Source: Nymphaea colorata
Lineage: Eukaryota; Streptophyta; Magnoliopsida; Nymphaeales; Nymphaeaceae
Assembly: GCF_008831285.2 (NCBI RefSeq)
Contig: NC_045150.1
Span: 14,939,362-15,003,361 of the forward strand
Direction of reading: 5' to 3'
DNA length: 64,000 nucleotides
Positions 43,530-56,801 of the stretch are shown in pieces. Below the pieces are notes generated by a model, which saw only the letters and a program-made list of their open reading frames with translations, did not search any database and was not told the DNA's origin. Position 1 is the first letter of the stretch. Every line of letters begins with the position of its first letter. The translations under genes and the position numbers were made by a program.

Positions 43530-45770
43530 AACAAAACCATACATGAAATAAAAAGTGCACTCATAGAAACAAGAAATTTCATACTGGCTTGCTAAATTCC
43601 CAACTAAAACCATAATGATAATCTGATCTTCCTATATAAAAATCAACAATAGAACACTTCAGGAGACCCTACTATAAAACCGTTAAAGAGTTGGTAATAA
43701 TTAAGAACAAAGCAAACACAAAAGAAATGTGATGGAAAGGAAAGAAGTGTGCCATCATTTCCTTCCCTTTTCTTTCTTATCATTTCCCTCCCCATTTCCT
43801 TTCCTTCATTTTCCTTTTCATCTATTCTGTTTTCTCCATCCAAACATGGATTAAACCAACTGAATACTTAACATCAAATAAAGATCATATCTAACATATA
43901 CACCTCAGTTCACCTTAGGACATGCCAATTTTAACACCAGACATAACAAATTGCATGGACCGGAAACAATAAATAAAAAACAAAGTAATTCAATGGAACA
44001 ATATAATCTAAAACAATTGCTGCTGTTTACTAACCTGCAGAAACCATATTGGGAAACCCGCTAAACCCTACACTAAAAGTGGGTTTTCCAATTTGAAAAA
44101 AGGAAACCAATAGCCAGCTAAAACGATAAGAATGTAACCAGTGATAGGTTTTTTTTTTCTAGAGGAGGCTGCTAATAATTTTCAATTTTTTTACAAAGGT
44201 TTTTTTTTTTTTGAAAAAATATTGAGTGGTAAACTTAAGAAACAAACCACTTTCATAAAGCTGGGATGAGGCCAATGGACCTTGCTTGATCTTGAAGAGA
44301 TATCTAATGTTTTTTGTATTTTACCTCTTTGCTAACTAAAAGAATTCATGTGATCTCCCATATTTGGATCCAATCTAATTGTTTAAGACAAATGTAAAAG
44401 GACGTTAGTTCAAGTTGAGTGTCACATGTGTCCTATTATGTCAGGAAGAAAGGGACATAAGTTTGTCTATTTTCGGGTGAACGGGAGAGATCTACTACCC
44501 AACAAAGAGCTGAAGTTCCTACTCAACCCATTGTCCTCATAAGATATAAGGTTAGCTTTCGTTACTTCATACTGTTATCCCCACTATACTTCAACTTACA
44601 TATCGATGACTCCCCATTTACAATAACACATAAAATTGATGCTCATAATATTCAAACTGAATACTTTGAATTTGAAACATATTGTTTACCTCAAATCTTT
44701 TAGAATGATAACAAAAATGCAGTCCGCGGAGAAATTGTCCCAAAATTTTTGTGCCCGTGAGACTGGACATTAGAGTTGACTGTTTTCATCTTCAGGATGG
44801 AGAAACATAGGCAAAACTTATTAAGTAAAAAACTGCAGTAGCTCAAGTACACAGCATGTGGTTTTGCTTCAAAAGGCAGCAAGCGTATTCCTCCCATCTT
44901 AAACTTAATGTCACATCGAATCCCTGATTTGCTGGGTTCACGTGCTTTTAGGAAAATTCTAATTCATGGCCTCATCTTTCGGTCGTAATTCAAATACGAG
45001 CAGATTTGTCTGATTTTTCTGATGTAAGCCTACTTTTGCGGGCAAACATAAAAACAGAGAAAAAAAACCTTTAATAAAGTCAGAAAACGGGAAAAAACTT
45101 GTGTTTTTCATTTTCCAATTTTGTGCTGTGAATTTGAAAAACAGTTCTTTAGTCGTACTGAAAAGAAAAGAATAAGATTGTCAATGTTTTCATCATAAGT
45201 CACAGTATTTTAACTAGAGATGTAAATGACAATGGCCAAGTCACGTGACCTCATTTGATCTCGCCAATGAAACTTAGGCTCGTGTAGAGATAAGTGCAAA
45301 TTGTAAGGTTTATATCTGACATTACGATCAACAAAAAAAATGATCTCCTAAGTGGAAGTTTCTATTTTCTTTATTTGCTTCACGATGATCATATAATTTA
45401 CAGTATAAAACTGTACACCTAGGACATAAATGATCACAATGATAAGAACTAATATTAGTGAATGGACCAGTGATATCATAAAAGACATCACAATCCCTCA
45501 GGATGGAGCCAGGAATTTCTGATTGACGGGTAGTACTATTCAAATTTTATATTTTTAATGGGCAAAATATATAAATAAAAGACATAACCTTGAAGTATCA
45601 ATATGAAAATAAACATTTTTTTGTAGATTTGTATGGGCAATTGCTCACACATGCCCACAGCTGCCTCCGCCCTCTGCAATCCCTTATATATCATTTTACT
45701 TATAATGTCATTATACTGATAATGGTATATTATATTGGAATTATGGAACTTATAGTATAACATGTTGAAC
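43530..45770. other. AT-rich spacer
   Basis: No gene was recognised. One copy of a dispersed repeat (GGACCTTGCTTGATCTTGAA) starts at 44278. T-runs and A-runs are frequent. Confidence 0.4.
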
Positions 45771-45964
45771 CAGGGGCAGAGCGATGATTTTTTCAGGGGC
45801 GGGCCAAACAGTCCAACAAACTTATCCACGTAGGGCCAAACTTAACCTGAATCTAAAAAATACATTACCCAACTAAAAATTTTCAGTTTTTGTAATGTAA
45901 TTTTTTTTTTTAGTTAGTTGGGTTGGGGCCATGGCATCGGCGGCCCCCCCTCCCTCCGCCCCTG
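45771..45964. mobile_element. hAT-type MITE with 8-bp target duplication
   Basis: The 194-bp element starts CAGGGGCAGAGC and ends CTCCGCCCCTG, so its ends are inverted repeats of about 11 bp. It is flanked by TGTTGAAC (45763-45770) and GGTTGAAC (45965-45972), an 8-bp direct repeat with one mismatch. The inside is AT-rich with GC-rich ends. Fragments of the same family lie at 29713-29765 (inverted) and 54312. Confidence 0.78.
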
Positions 45965-45972
45965 GGTTGAAC

Positions 45973-48900
45973 CAACATGGCCATGTCTTCCCTCTTGAAA
46001 CAGTTGTTTGTAGTTCTTCTTTCACAGACCGCGAGATTCAGAGTACAATTTTCATCTCTCTATTTGTCAAGATCGAAGTCGGAACGACGATACGGTTACC
46101 TGAGATTTGGATCCAGATCTGAATCTTTTTTGGTCAATTTGGAGATCCAGCATGAACCACATAATTTCATGGAATCTTTTCATTCATTAAGTTGCCCCCA
46201 CTTGTATTGTACGTATGTACTCAGACCTGACAAACTTGTTCAAGCTAATATAAATGTGGACCTGTAGAGTGTACAGTTTTAATGTGAAGACAAATGCATG
46301 AGGACAGTAAACCTTGCTTCCTCTTGAAGAGAGATCTGTATCAGATCATGATATCCTTTTGTTCTCTTGCTCTCTCTTGACTAGCTTGGACAAAGAATTT
46401 ATTGCCATTTCCAATTGGAGCCTAAGCAAATATGGCAATAGAAAAATGTGTAACTTGGTCGAGCTACGTCACAGAGAAGCGGACGTGGTTCGTGTCTAAA
46501 AGGGACCTTCAAGTGATGCAAACAGGTGATCTCTTAAAAAACAAACACAGATTTTGTGGGCAGCAAGATTATTTTGCAGAATTTTGAAAGAACAAAGTGT
46601 GATTACTAAAGTTATTTTGGATTGGTGACAAGCATCTTGAAAGTCTTTTGCTTCAAAAAAAATTTTCGTGGTTATAAATGGGTCAAATCTACTAAATCCA
46701 ACTTACTTTGGATCTTCCTTCCTATCTAGATTCTTAATTGAAACTAGATGTGAATCTCAATATATATCACAACTACCAATATCATTAATCTTCTACAAAA
46801 TGAAGTAAGGTCAAATGCAAACCCAGTGAAGTGAAGGGGCAGAACAAACCATTTCTTGCTCATTATAACTAAAATGAAAACACTTTGTAGAGAGAGAAAA
46901 AAAATGAAGATCTGCTTATTTTGCTGAGAATTGCTAAAGATGGATGTACCTCCCTAAGCCGAGGAAGACTTAGGGAGCATTTTATTGATTCAGATCTAGA
47001 TCAGAGGTGAATTGAGATGTGGGGATCTAAGATTCTAACATTTTAGATACTTGATTTTTTTTAAACATGAATTTGAAATTCTTCATACGAAAGTAAAGTT
47101 AACTTTGTGTTATAATACTTCATATGATATACTAAACCCACATATTTCTTGTGAAAGAAGGCCTAAGAATCAAGTTGGGGATTGCATTTGATTGCCCTTG
47201 ACTTACCCTGATCTAAGATCCATGGTTTGAGATACATGAATCTCTTCATTTCCTCTATTCTTAAATCAAATATTTTCTCGAAGAAAAAAGTAAAATAAGG
47301 ATTTCAAGTGTAGATGTTAGATCTGAGGAGTGATTCCTAATTTAATAAACCATATATGTTACCATGGATTCATCGCTCCGCATGCTAGTTGAGAGCAAAG
47401 GAGATTGAAATTGGAACTCAATATAGTCTACACTCTACATGCCTCAACCTTAGGGCTAAGGTGAAAGAATCTCTATTATTGTCCCTGATTGATGCTACTG
47501 CAGTCTGAAGAATGGGTCAAGTACCTTCATTGTAGTCATCTAGTTCTCTTGTACCATCTCCAACTCTTTATCTGCCATCTGGCCAGCATAGGTTTGATGG
47601 AAGTTCATTATTGAGTTCATTTTAGAACTAAAGCGAGGGCTGAACAATAGATTGATTTTGACTTGGTTATCAGTAAAAGCATGCCACATCATATCTGTAA
47701 ATCTAAAATCTAGAGCAATCAAAGGTATCCTTAGAGTCATAGTTGGCTGGCTCACTGAGTTGGTTCTGGAATCGCCCAAGTCAGCTAGGATAGCTAGAAA
47801 ACCTAGCCACGAGTCAAGGTTGGCCTAGCTCGCCCCTCACTTGGCCTAACTCATCCCTGACTCAGTTCAACTCAATCATAACTCGTCATGACTCACTTGA
47901 TTCAGGTTATTTCAAAACTCAACAGAGTCTACGAGTCAACTCACTCACCCATGGCCCTGTGATCTACTAATCCAAGTCTGAGCCACGGGTTTGCCAACTA
48001 TGCTTACAGTTTTACACTCTTACCAAGACGACGGCCCATCAGGTCTCCTACCCTCATTTTGGGAAGGAAAACGACTCTTTTTTCTTTCTTATCATAGTCC
48101 TGTCACTATAGATTTGATTTCAACTTGATCAGCTCATGAACTGGAGTTGATGTCCACAAATTTAGAGTTTCGAGCAATCAAACATCTCTTTAGAGTTTTA
48201 CACTGTTGGGAAGACGACTACCCATCACGTCGCCTAACTACCCAAGAGTAGTTTGTTTGTTATTTAAAAGAAATAATAAAGAACCAAAATCACGTCAACA
48301 TCAGGAAGTGACAACGAGGATAATGGGCTTTGCTTGCTATTGAAGAGAAATCCATGGCTGAGCATGGTGTAAGTGTCCGACTGTTTTCAAAGTTTTTTAC
48401 TCTGTCCTGTCCAGGTCAAGGAACCATTTTGTCCTTGCAAAGCCCAAACAAACAAGGCCAAGACCAAGGCTCCCCACACAGGAACCGACGTCAACGTCGG
48501 TCCTACCCGCATGTTACGCACATCAAACAAACTTTTTGGGGTAGGGATCCAAGGAACACCAACAACACATGCGGCCAATTAACATTGCTTTCCCTTGAAG
48601 AGAGATCGGTATCAATGCTGGCTGTTCTTTCGTTGTCGTCCTTCTTGCCCAGCCAAGACAGCGACACGACCCCTTTTCTATTTGAATTGAGTGCGTACGA
48701 TGTTCGTTGGCAAAAACAGTCTCACAATTGGGAAAAACTTGGATCACGTTTGGGCTGTGTCACAAAGACACCGACACCATTCGCGGATAATGCCGGATTT
48801 TGTGATTGTTAAGCCGCACTTACAACCTTAAGCTTTACCTTAATCGTGCTCAAGCTTAATCAGTCGACGCGTAAAACATACAGTTTATAAGATCATAAGT

Positions 48901-49078
48901 TTATACTTGTTAGTTGTTAACAAGTCAGCGGATGTTAAGATGACTCCAAACGAGTGTTTGGGCACCATGAAATTGAGTTTGAAGAAAACTCAGTTTTGAC
49001 AAAATGTGGTTTTTGTAAAAGAGTGAAAAGCCTAACCCTTTAGGTTATTCATGAAAACCAGGTTACGAAAAATGAATA
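45973..49078. other. Spacer with a dispersed 40-bp repeat
   Basis: No gene is established. Copies of a motif CCTTGCTTCCTCTTGAAGAG begin near 46301, 48316 and 48573. An open frame at 48330-48812 holds two of these copies and one at 46314-46499 holds another, but no known domain is seen. TC/GA-poor AT-rich DNA fills the rest. Confidence 0.4.
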
Positions 49079-49260
49079 ACCCAATGAATTGAGTTTAAAG
49101 AAATAAATAGACAAAGAGGGTCGTTTTTCTTTTTGTCAAACAAAATATGATGAAAAGAAATACTTAAGTGTGAACAACCCAATGAATTGAGTCTAAAGAA
49201 ATAAACAGACAAAGTGGGTTGTTTGTTCGAACAAAACATGATGAAAAGAAGTACTTAGTG
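49079..49260. repeat. Imperfect 98-bp tandem duplication upstream of the receptor kinase
   Basis: CCCAATGAATTGAGT...AAGAAATA...GACAAAG occurs at about 49080 and again at about 49178, each followed by a variant of AACAAAATATGATGAAAAGA. Confidence 0.8.
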
Positions 49261-49420
49261 GATGGGTAGGACGAGAAACTGTCTCTGTAACCACCAACAT
49301 TGGTTACAGTTTTTTGCAGGTACCAGTGACTGCGATCCCATGACGAGAATCGTCATAAAGGTCATGGGCAGTGATCCAACCTCTCCCTTTTCCTCTCTCT
49401 TCTCTCTCTATAACCATAAC

Positions 49421-49501
49421 ATGAAAGATGGAAAACAGGAGACTTCTCCTTGTAACCACTTGAAGGATGCAGCTGCAAGGATGACGCAGAAAGGAGAATA
49501 G
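49421..49501 (+). other. Possible upstream ORF of the receptor kinase gene
   Basis: A 26-codon frame starts ATGAAAGATGG at 49421 and stops at 49501, 39 bp before the main ATG at 49541. It counts only if transcription starts upstream of 49421. A weak TATAA at 49409 would place the start downstream of it. A CT microsatellite (49502-49523) separates it from the main ORF. Confidence 0.3.
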
Positions 49502-49540
49502 ATCTCTCTCTCTCTCTCTCTCGCTTACAATCTGAACAAG

Positions 49541-52500
49541 ATGAAGCATGATTCTTCATTGTTCCGCTTCTCATCTCTCCTTCTTCTTCTTCTTCTTCTT
49601 TTTGTTACAACTCTTTCTTCCCCCGCGACCGCCATTGCCACCAACAACTACGAAGCTCAAGTCCTCCTGTCATGGCTGCAAACCGTGAAGTCCCCACCAC
49701 CTGGCTTCTCCTCCTGGTCCTTCAGTAACCACAACCCTTGCTTCTGGTCCTATGTTGCTTGCTCCCCTGAGTCCCACGTCACCGAGATCGTCATCCCACC
49801 TCTCCCACTTTCCACCGCCTTTCCCACTCAGTTCACCGCGCTCTCATTCCTCACCAAACTCGTCATCTCCGGCGCCAATCTCACGGGGGAAATTTCCCCG
49901 AAGATCGGCAACCTCACCTCCCTCGCCGTTCTCGACCTAAGCTCCAACTCTCTGGGTGGAGAAATCCCTACGGAGCTCGGAAAACTCAGCAACCTCGAGG
50001 TCCTCTCCCTCAATTCAAACCACCTTGTCGGCCCGATTCCGCGGGAGCTCTTAAATTGCTCGCGCCTCAGAATCCTTAATGTGGTAGACAACCACCTCGC
50101 CGGCCGGATTCCGTCTGGCTTCGGTGGGCTTTCCAGGCTCGAAGTACTTCGGATAGGCGGCAACCCAGGGATTGAGGGCGAGATTCCAGATGATATATCC
50201 AACTGCCAGAACTTGGTCTTTCTCGGCCTTGCTGCCACCAATATCTCTGGTCCTATGCCGGCCAGTCTTGGGAAGCTTGGCAGGTTGCAGACGCTTGCCA
50301 TCTACACCACCATGCTTTCTGGTCAAATTCCGCCAGAAATCGGCAATTGCTCGGAATTGGTTAACGTGTTCCTATACCAAAACCACTTGTCCGGCCGGAT
50401 TCCGGCTGAACTAGGTCGTTGCCGGAAGCTAGAGCAGTTACTCCTGTGGCAGAATGAGCTTGTCGGAGAAATGCCGAGCTCGTTCGGGAACCTTACCGAG
50501 TTGAAACAGTTGGACCTCTCTCTCAACTCTCTGAGTGGTCATATTCCACTGAGCGTTTCCAATCTAGGGAAGTTGACGACCTTCCTTCTATCAGGCAATG
50601 CCTTCACCGGTCGTATTCCTTCCATAATTGGAAACTGTACCTTCTTGTCCCAACTGGAGCTGGACAACAATCAGCTCTCAGGCGAGATCCCACCAGAGAT
50701 TGGCCAGTTGAAGGAACTGACTCAGTTCTTTGCCTGGCAGAACATGATCTCCGGCAGAATTCCTGTGGAACTGACCAGGTGTTCAAAACTGAAGGCGCTT
50801 GATCTGTCTCACAACCACCTCATCGGCTTCATACCTCCTGGCCTCTTTCAGCTTAAGAATCTGACTAAACTGCTGCTTCTATCCAACAACTTGGCCGGAC
50901 AGATCCCACCGGACATCGGCAACTGCAGTTCACTGGTCAGGCTCCGGCTTGGGAGAAACCAACTTTCTGGCGTGATCCCAGCCTCCATTGGGATGTTGGG
51001 TAGCCTGAATTTCTTGGAGTTGTCGGAGAACTCACTATCCGGAACGATACCTCCAGAGATCGGAACCTGCACGGGGTTGGAAATGGTAGATTTCCATAGC
51101 AACAGGATTGAGGGCAGCGTCCCTCCTCCACTCGGATCAATCCTAGGCCTTCATGTTTTAGACCTTTCTATGAACAGAATTTCTGGTACCATCCCTGAAT
51201 CCTTTGGCAGATTGAAATACTTGAACAAATTGACTCTGAAAGGAAATATTCTGTCTGGTTTGATCCCCAAGTCTTTGGGGTTGTGCTCCGGTCTGCAATT
51301 TTTAGATTTGAGCAGTAATAGGATCTCCGGGCCCATCCCTCATGAACTGGGTGACCTGCAGAACTTGGCCATCACACTGAACCTGAGTTCGAATCACTTC
51401 TCTGGTTCAATTCCAAGTACATTTTCAGGATTTTCCAATCTTGCAAACTTGGATATTTCACACAACAAGTTGGAAGGGACGTTGGAAGTGTTAGGTGGCC
51501 TTACCAATTTGGTGTCCCTCAATGTCTCCTTCAATAATTTCTCTGGGTTGCTCCCTGATACAGAGTTGTTCAGGGAGCTTTCTCAAAGTGATCTGGAGGG
51601 GAATGCAGGAATATGCATCGGTGGACAGGATTGCTTTGTTCAAGGTAGTGAAACCAAGGACCTCAAAGGCCACCGTAAGACCTTTAGGTTAGTCATTGCC
51701 TTATTGTTCTGCGCAACATTGCTGATGGTGATCTCGACTCCGATGCTGATAAACCGAGCAAGGGCAATGGCAGGTTGCGGCGGATATGGAGGCTTGGGGG
51801 GTGATTGGAAGGTGACTCTGTTCCAAAGAGTTAACTTGTCCTTGGATGAAATTTTAATGGGATTGGTGGAGGAAAATGTGGTTGGAAAGGGATATTCTGG
51901 TGTGGTTTACAGAGTTGAGACAGGAACTGGCATGGAAATCGCGGTGAAGAAGTTGTGGCCTTCGAAGAATGAGGAAAGTTCTTCAGAGAGGGATCTTTTC
52001 ATTGCTGAGATCAAAACTCTTGGGCTGATCAGGCACAGGAACATAATCAGACTGCTGGGTTTCTGCACAAATGCTCACACGAGACTGCTTATGTACGATT
52101 ACATGCAGAATGGGAGTCTGAGTGAACTGCTGCATGAAAAAAAGATTATCTTGGATTGGCAAACCAGGTACAAGATTATACTCGGTGTAGCACAGGGGCT
52201 GGCCTACCTTCACCATGACTGTAGTCCTTCAATTATTCATCGGGATATTAAGGCAAACAATATCTTGCTCAGCTTGGATTTTGAAGCATATGTTGCAGAT
52301 TTTGGTCTGGCAAAACATGTTGATCCATCTGAACTCACTAAATCTTCCAACACTGTGGCTGGCACCTATGGCTACATTGCTCCTGGTAAACCTACCAACT
52401 TCATTCTTTACTTGTCCAGAGAAATTTCTTTTCATGAGATGCTTCTTCTGCTTAGAATTTATTAATGGATGTTTGCCAAACATTCTCTGATTCTATTTGC

Positions 52501-53244
52501 ATGTAAAAGAAATTCAATTCAGATGTTGGAGCTTGCCAAATAAAATGAAGAAAAGATAAATTTTCAGTTAGTTTATAAAGAACGTTGGCTATGGAAATCT
52601 CTTAGGATTTATTTTTCTTTTCTCTTGTCTCCTTGTTTGAAGTACAGAAGATTCATTTTCTGCCGCATTCTTTGAAGAAATCACATAGTCGTGTTCTTCA
52701 GTTGGTGATGTTTCCTATTCCTGCTAAACATGGAAAAGAGGTTGATGCTTTCTATATTTGAAATGCAGAATATGGATGTCGAATGAAGGTCACTGAGAAG
52801 AGTGATGTCTATAGCTACGGCGTTCTTCTTCTTGAGGTGCTCACAGGGATGCAACCCAATGATGGAAGAATACCAGAAGGAATGCACATTGTCAACTGGA
52901 CCTGGCAGAAGCTGCAAACAGAGGAAGCAACTGTCATGGATGTTATTGATGATCGTCTTCGAGGTCTCCCCAACTCTCAGATTGGAGAAATGTTTCAAGC
53001 ACTCGGTCTTGCAATCCTCTGCGTGAACTCACGCCCGGAAGAGCGGCCCACCATGAAAGAAGTCACCGTGATGCTCAAGGAAATTGTGCTTGAAAGTGAG
53101 GACTGCTTCACTAAGACTGAGAAGATCATTGAAATCAGGAGCAGAGTCCCACCATCTTACTTCACCAGCTTTTCAAGATCATCTGAAGCTCTGATCACTC
53201 CATCTCTATATTCTACTAGTTCAAGTGAGATCGGTTTCCACTAG
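49541..53244 (+). CDS. LRR receptor-like kinase, subfamily XI, RGI/RCH1-like, two exons
   Basis: Exons 49541-52385 and 52769-53244 encode 1106 residues. The GTAAAC donor splits the Glu codon of the GYIAPE motif, a position typical of this subfamily. Order of parts: signal peptide (about 1-33), LRR N-terminal cap with the NPCFWSYVAC pair of cysteines (65-74), about two dozen LRRs, a transmembrane helix (LVIALLFCATLLMVI), and a kinase with P-loop GKGYSGVVYRVE, Lys803 in IAVKK, the HRD motif at 900-902 and the DFG Asp920. All kinase residues needed for activity are present. The LRRs hold RIGG at 204-207, the RxGG motif known to bind RGF/GLV peptides in RGI receptors. Likely role: plasma membrane peptide receptor in root meristem growth, inferred from family. 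Confidence 0.93.
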
Positions 53245-53323
53245 GACCTGTACTGTAGACTAAATGCTGAACTGTAAACTAGATGCTAATAGTGTGGTAG
53301 AATTTGTGTTTGTGAAATTTACA

Positions 53324-53329
53324 AATAAA
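53324..53329 (+). terminator. Probable polyadenylation signal of the receptor kinase gene
   Basis: AATAAA lies 80 bp after the stop codon. Confidence 0.45.
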
Positions 53330-56042
53330 GTGCCAGGTTTTGATGTACTTTCAAAGAACCATCTAATGCTTGAAAAATTATAAACAACTTCTTCCAGTTT
53401 CTAAAATTATTCACAAGCAGGCGCTTCAGGAACGAAAAATGATAAAAATATACTTAAAAAGAATATTCTACTTTTTTAAAAGAAACTCTATTCAATCAAA
53501 AGAGAAAAAGATTCATAAACGTCGTTTTCCAAGTTGATCTCCGTAAAATTTCATCTCTCTCTCTCTCTTCCTTTCGACGCCAAAGAAAAGGACAAAAGCG
53601 TGCTGGCACAGAAAAGTGCGTATGTTGTGGAGGAGACTTAAAGGGAATTCTCTTTTCTTTAAGGGTAAAATAGTTTTTAAAATATATTTTAATCATTTTC
53701 ACTCGTGAAGCACGTGATTGTCAAGTACTGTACGAACTTGAACTGTTATTTGCAATTTTTCGAATGTTAGGTCGGTTTTTCGTAAATTCATCAAAAATTC
53801 AATTTCAGGGTAAAAGTTCCAAACTTGTTTCGGCATCAAACGTTGGATCAGGAGGGAACTTTCCATTGTTTTGAAGCCTAATGGCCTTTTTTGCTAAGTT
53901 TGTATAAAATGATCCTCGAACTAAGGAAGATAATTTCTATATTGATTTTCAAGGTTTCAAATACGGAGAGACCAATAAAGTTAGAATCACAAGAACCACG
54001 CGCACAGTTGAAATATGTTTCAACTAAAAATAATTTGACTAGAGCATGCATAAAGATTTCATAGACAGACATATTCTTATGAGCCATTGAGAGGGACCAT
54101 AATACAGCAGTGAGATTTCCTCCCACTCACTCCAAAGGACAAAGGACAAACACACATCTAAGCTCACGCGGTAAGATTTCCTCCCCCTCACTGAAAGGAG
54201 CCACACACATCTCAATCACAGGACAATCCTTCCCGAACAATATGAGGCTTGCTTGTTGCCTTTACTGCTAAGTAGAAGTGATGTTCTAGGGTGTTGTGTC
54301 CTCTGTACTAGCAGGGGCGGAGCAAGGGCCACCTTAAAAAAAATAATAATAAAAAAGTGTACATAAAAATTTTCATTTATCTTATATCAAAATTTTCAAA
54401 AATTATATTTCAACTCCTATTAAGATTATAATTTAACCCCTTACAAAAAATTACTAGTTCCAAGTTCCAACCCTAGTTGGTAGGCCTTTCTTGGTCTATG
54501 GCTTTCACCGTATTGTGGGCAGGTGAACATGGCTAAGATATTTATCTGATGACAGGAAGAAATTCAGTATCAGATTTCCCATTCCCCAGTTCACTACGCT
54601 GTTTCATAAATGAATCCATATCAGATTGGGCTTCAATAAAGTTCTGGCATGAGTACGTATAAGTCTTCGGTGAAGGGTACATATAAGTTTGATCATGCTA
54701 ATTAAAATAAATTCTGTGTTGAAAAATAAGGTCTGAACCTGAGTTTAAATATGAATCTGATCATGTAGAATCCAGTTAAGACAAACTTGGTAAAGGCTGG
54801 ACCCAACCTGAATCGAACTGTTTATATCCCTCACGACACTTTTGTGAAACTAATTGTGCGTTTGGGTAAAAAGACCAAAACACATTTTTGTGAATAACCT
54901 AGGGATTCCAGGTTATTTACTCCTTTTTGAAGAACAGTTTTTTCAAAAATGAGTTTTGACAAAACTTTTTTTTGGTGTTTTATATATATATACTCCAAAA
55001 ATTGGTTTTGGGGTGTCATCCAAATTGGCCCCTACGAATTTTCCTTGGGGAGAAGAAAGGAGACATGAAATGAGTTCCTCTGTGTGGGGCACGAAGGTTG
55101 TGGGCGGCGGACTGGGCATGAACATTTTTCTGCAACTTCTTGAGCAGTGAAAGTTTGTCCCAGAGCTTGCAGGCAAACCGAGTTATGTCCACAGTATTAA
55201 CCAAGGTAATTGATGGGTCATAAAAGGAAATGCTGCGTAATGAAAGAAAGAGATCAGCTTATTGCAGATCAAGAAAGATATCAGCATGCGTTCCAAAAAG
55301 ATCGTGCATGGTACCACAGAAGATAAGCATGCAAGGCAGGCAGATAGAGATGCCAAAAACATTGATGACCGCCAAGGAACAGCAACACGCAAGGCAGACG
55401 GAGAAGGAAATGGAGAAAGAGATCACTGTTGAAAATGACAAAGACGTGAATGAACGTATAAAGTACGAACTGTGAAAAAACCATCTCAAAATATAGAGAA
55501 AAAGAGTAAGTTTTCAGCCGTAAATGTAGGTAACCCAACCACGTTGAATGGCCGCTCTCACCCTCTTTCTCTCTTCTGGAGAATCAATGTTGGGTTCCGT
55601 TTTGAACAACCAATAAATATACCAGTCAAGCATGAGCCAAATCCTACCTGCCTTACGTTTCGGTAATACAACTTTTGAAGTTTGTTGTTTTGGCTTCTTC
55701 TCTAAGAACCCACTTGAACCTGGTAAATCCTTGTTCAGTTGGGCTTGCATGGGGGTGGGGAACGAGCAAAGGCTTACTAAGATTTATCAGGCCTCACCAC
55801 AACATAATCCTATATAATTGTCCACACAATGTTTAAGTTTTCCTTCATCCATTGCTAAGTTTTCTGAAAAATCCTGCATCGATGCTTAAAAAACTGATTC
55901 AATCTACCCCAAGCAACAGTAAGTGCCTTGGTATGAGTAGATAGATATCAACCTCCAAACGAAGGTTACTCTGTCTTGTTATTTATTCATCTAAAGATTC
56001 ATAATCACCTTTAACAGGTAGACCAGATAGCCCACAAAGCCA
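53330..56042. other. Spacer downstream of the receptor kinase
   Basis: AT-rich DNA. A GA/CT-rich patch is at 53550-53575. At 54312 the sequence CAGGGGCGGAGC marks one end of the MITE family found complete at 45771, but no matching right end was found. Frames at 55230-55475 and 55632-55817 show no recognisable domain. Confidence 0.4.
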
Positions 56043-56059
56043 TTATAACAGATATTGGA

Positions 56060-56397
56060 GAAAGAAAAGAGTTAATAGAGAAAGAACTCCAACATCTTTC
56101 TGCACAAGCTCCATTTCAAAAAATTTCTCATTCATTGAACCCGTCACCAGTGGCATACCCCTCACTCTATTTTGATGGGGCCTCCCATTAATGACTAGAT
56201 ACATATACGATGCCCAAAATAACTCTTTCAAGATCTCAAGAAATTGCTACCTTCCTTTAATGAGAATATGCTTCCTAGAGCATACCTTAAGTTTATCTGA
56301 TGCAAGAAGATACTTCTGGTTCTCTGGAACAGGTTGGTCCTGCAATTCTTTACAGACAGGCTCGTGTAATCAGAAGTTGCATATTCCAATACCAGGA
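56060..56397 (-). other. Exon-like minus-strand sequence beside the copia insertion
   Basis: Two minus-strand stretches look coding. At about 56380-56286 the frame reads VCKELQDQPVPENQKYLLAS and ends KLK before a GTATGC donor. At about 56160-56065 another reads GMPLVTGSMNEKFFEMELVQ. I do not recognise the protein. A copia element inserted directly upstream (56403-61759). Whether these belong with the minus-strand gene at 63754-63981 is not known. An in-frame stop just before the first stretch leaves its 5' boundary unclear. Confidence 0.3.
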
Positions 56398-56402
56398 AAA
56401 CT

Positions 56403-56801
56403 TGTTAAGAAATATGATTTCTTATTGTTGTTATCTCTTAATTAGGTATTATCTTAGTTAAGAGCTAGTTTAGGATTAGTTAGGAATTAGTTTAGGATTT
56501 AGTTTATTTCTTTCTTTTCTCTTTATTTTTTATTTTTTATTTTTTTATTATTTCTGCCAAACTAGTCGTTGGCAGTTCCAACAGCTCTATTAAGAGCTGT
56601 TGGAACTAGCCCAACGGCTAGTTTAGCTCATCTCTTCTTATTCTCTCTTATAAATATCCTTGTAACAGTCTTTGTAAAGAATAAGCTGTGTTTTACAGCC
56701 TTTATATTGTTTATTGAATGAGTATTACTCTTCTTCACTTGGCCTTAGTGCCTTTTTGGTATTATATGTATTCTTTGTGACTGTTATAGTCACTTTTCAC
56801 A
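56403..56801 (+). repeat. 5' LTR of the full-length copia
   Basis: It begins TGTTAAGAAATATG and ends GTCACTTTTCACA. A TATA box (TATAAATA) is at 56649-56656. An inverted repeat CCAACAGCTCT/AGAGCTGTTGG around 56577-56605 can form a hairpin just upstream of the TATA box. Confidence 0.93.

Noticed and set aside
54312-54450. A second complete MITE starting CAGGGGCGGAGC
   Set aside because: No matching right inverted end was found. GTACTAG/TTACTAG flanks look suggestive but are too weak.
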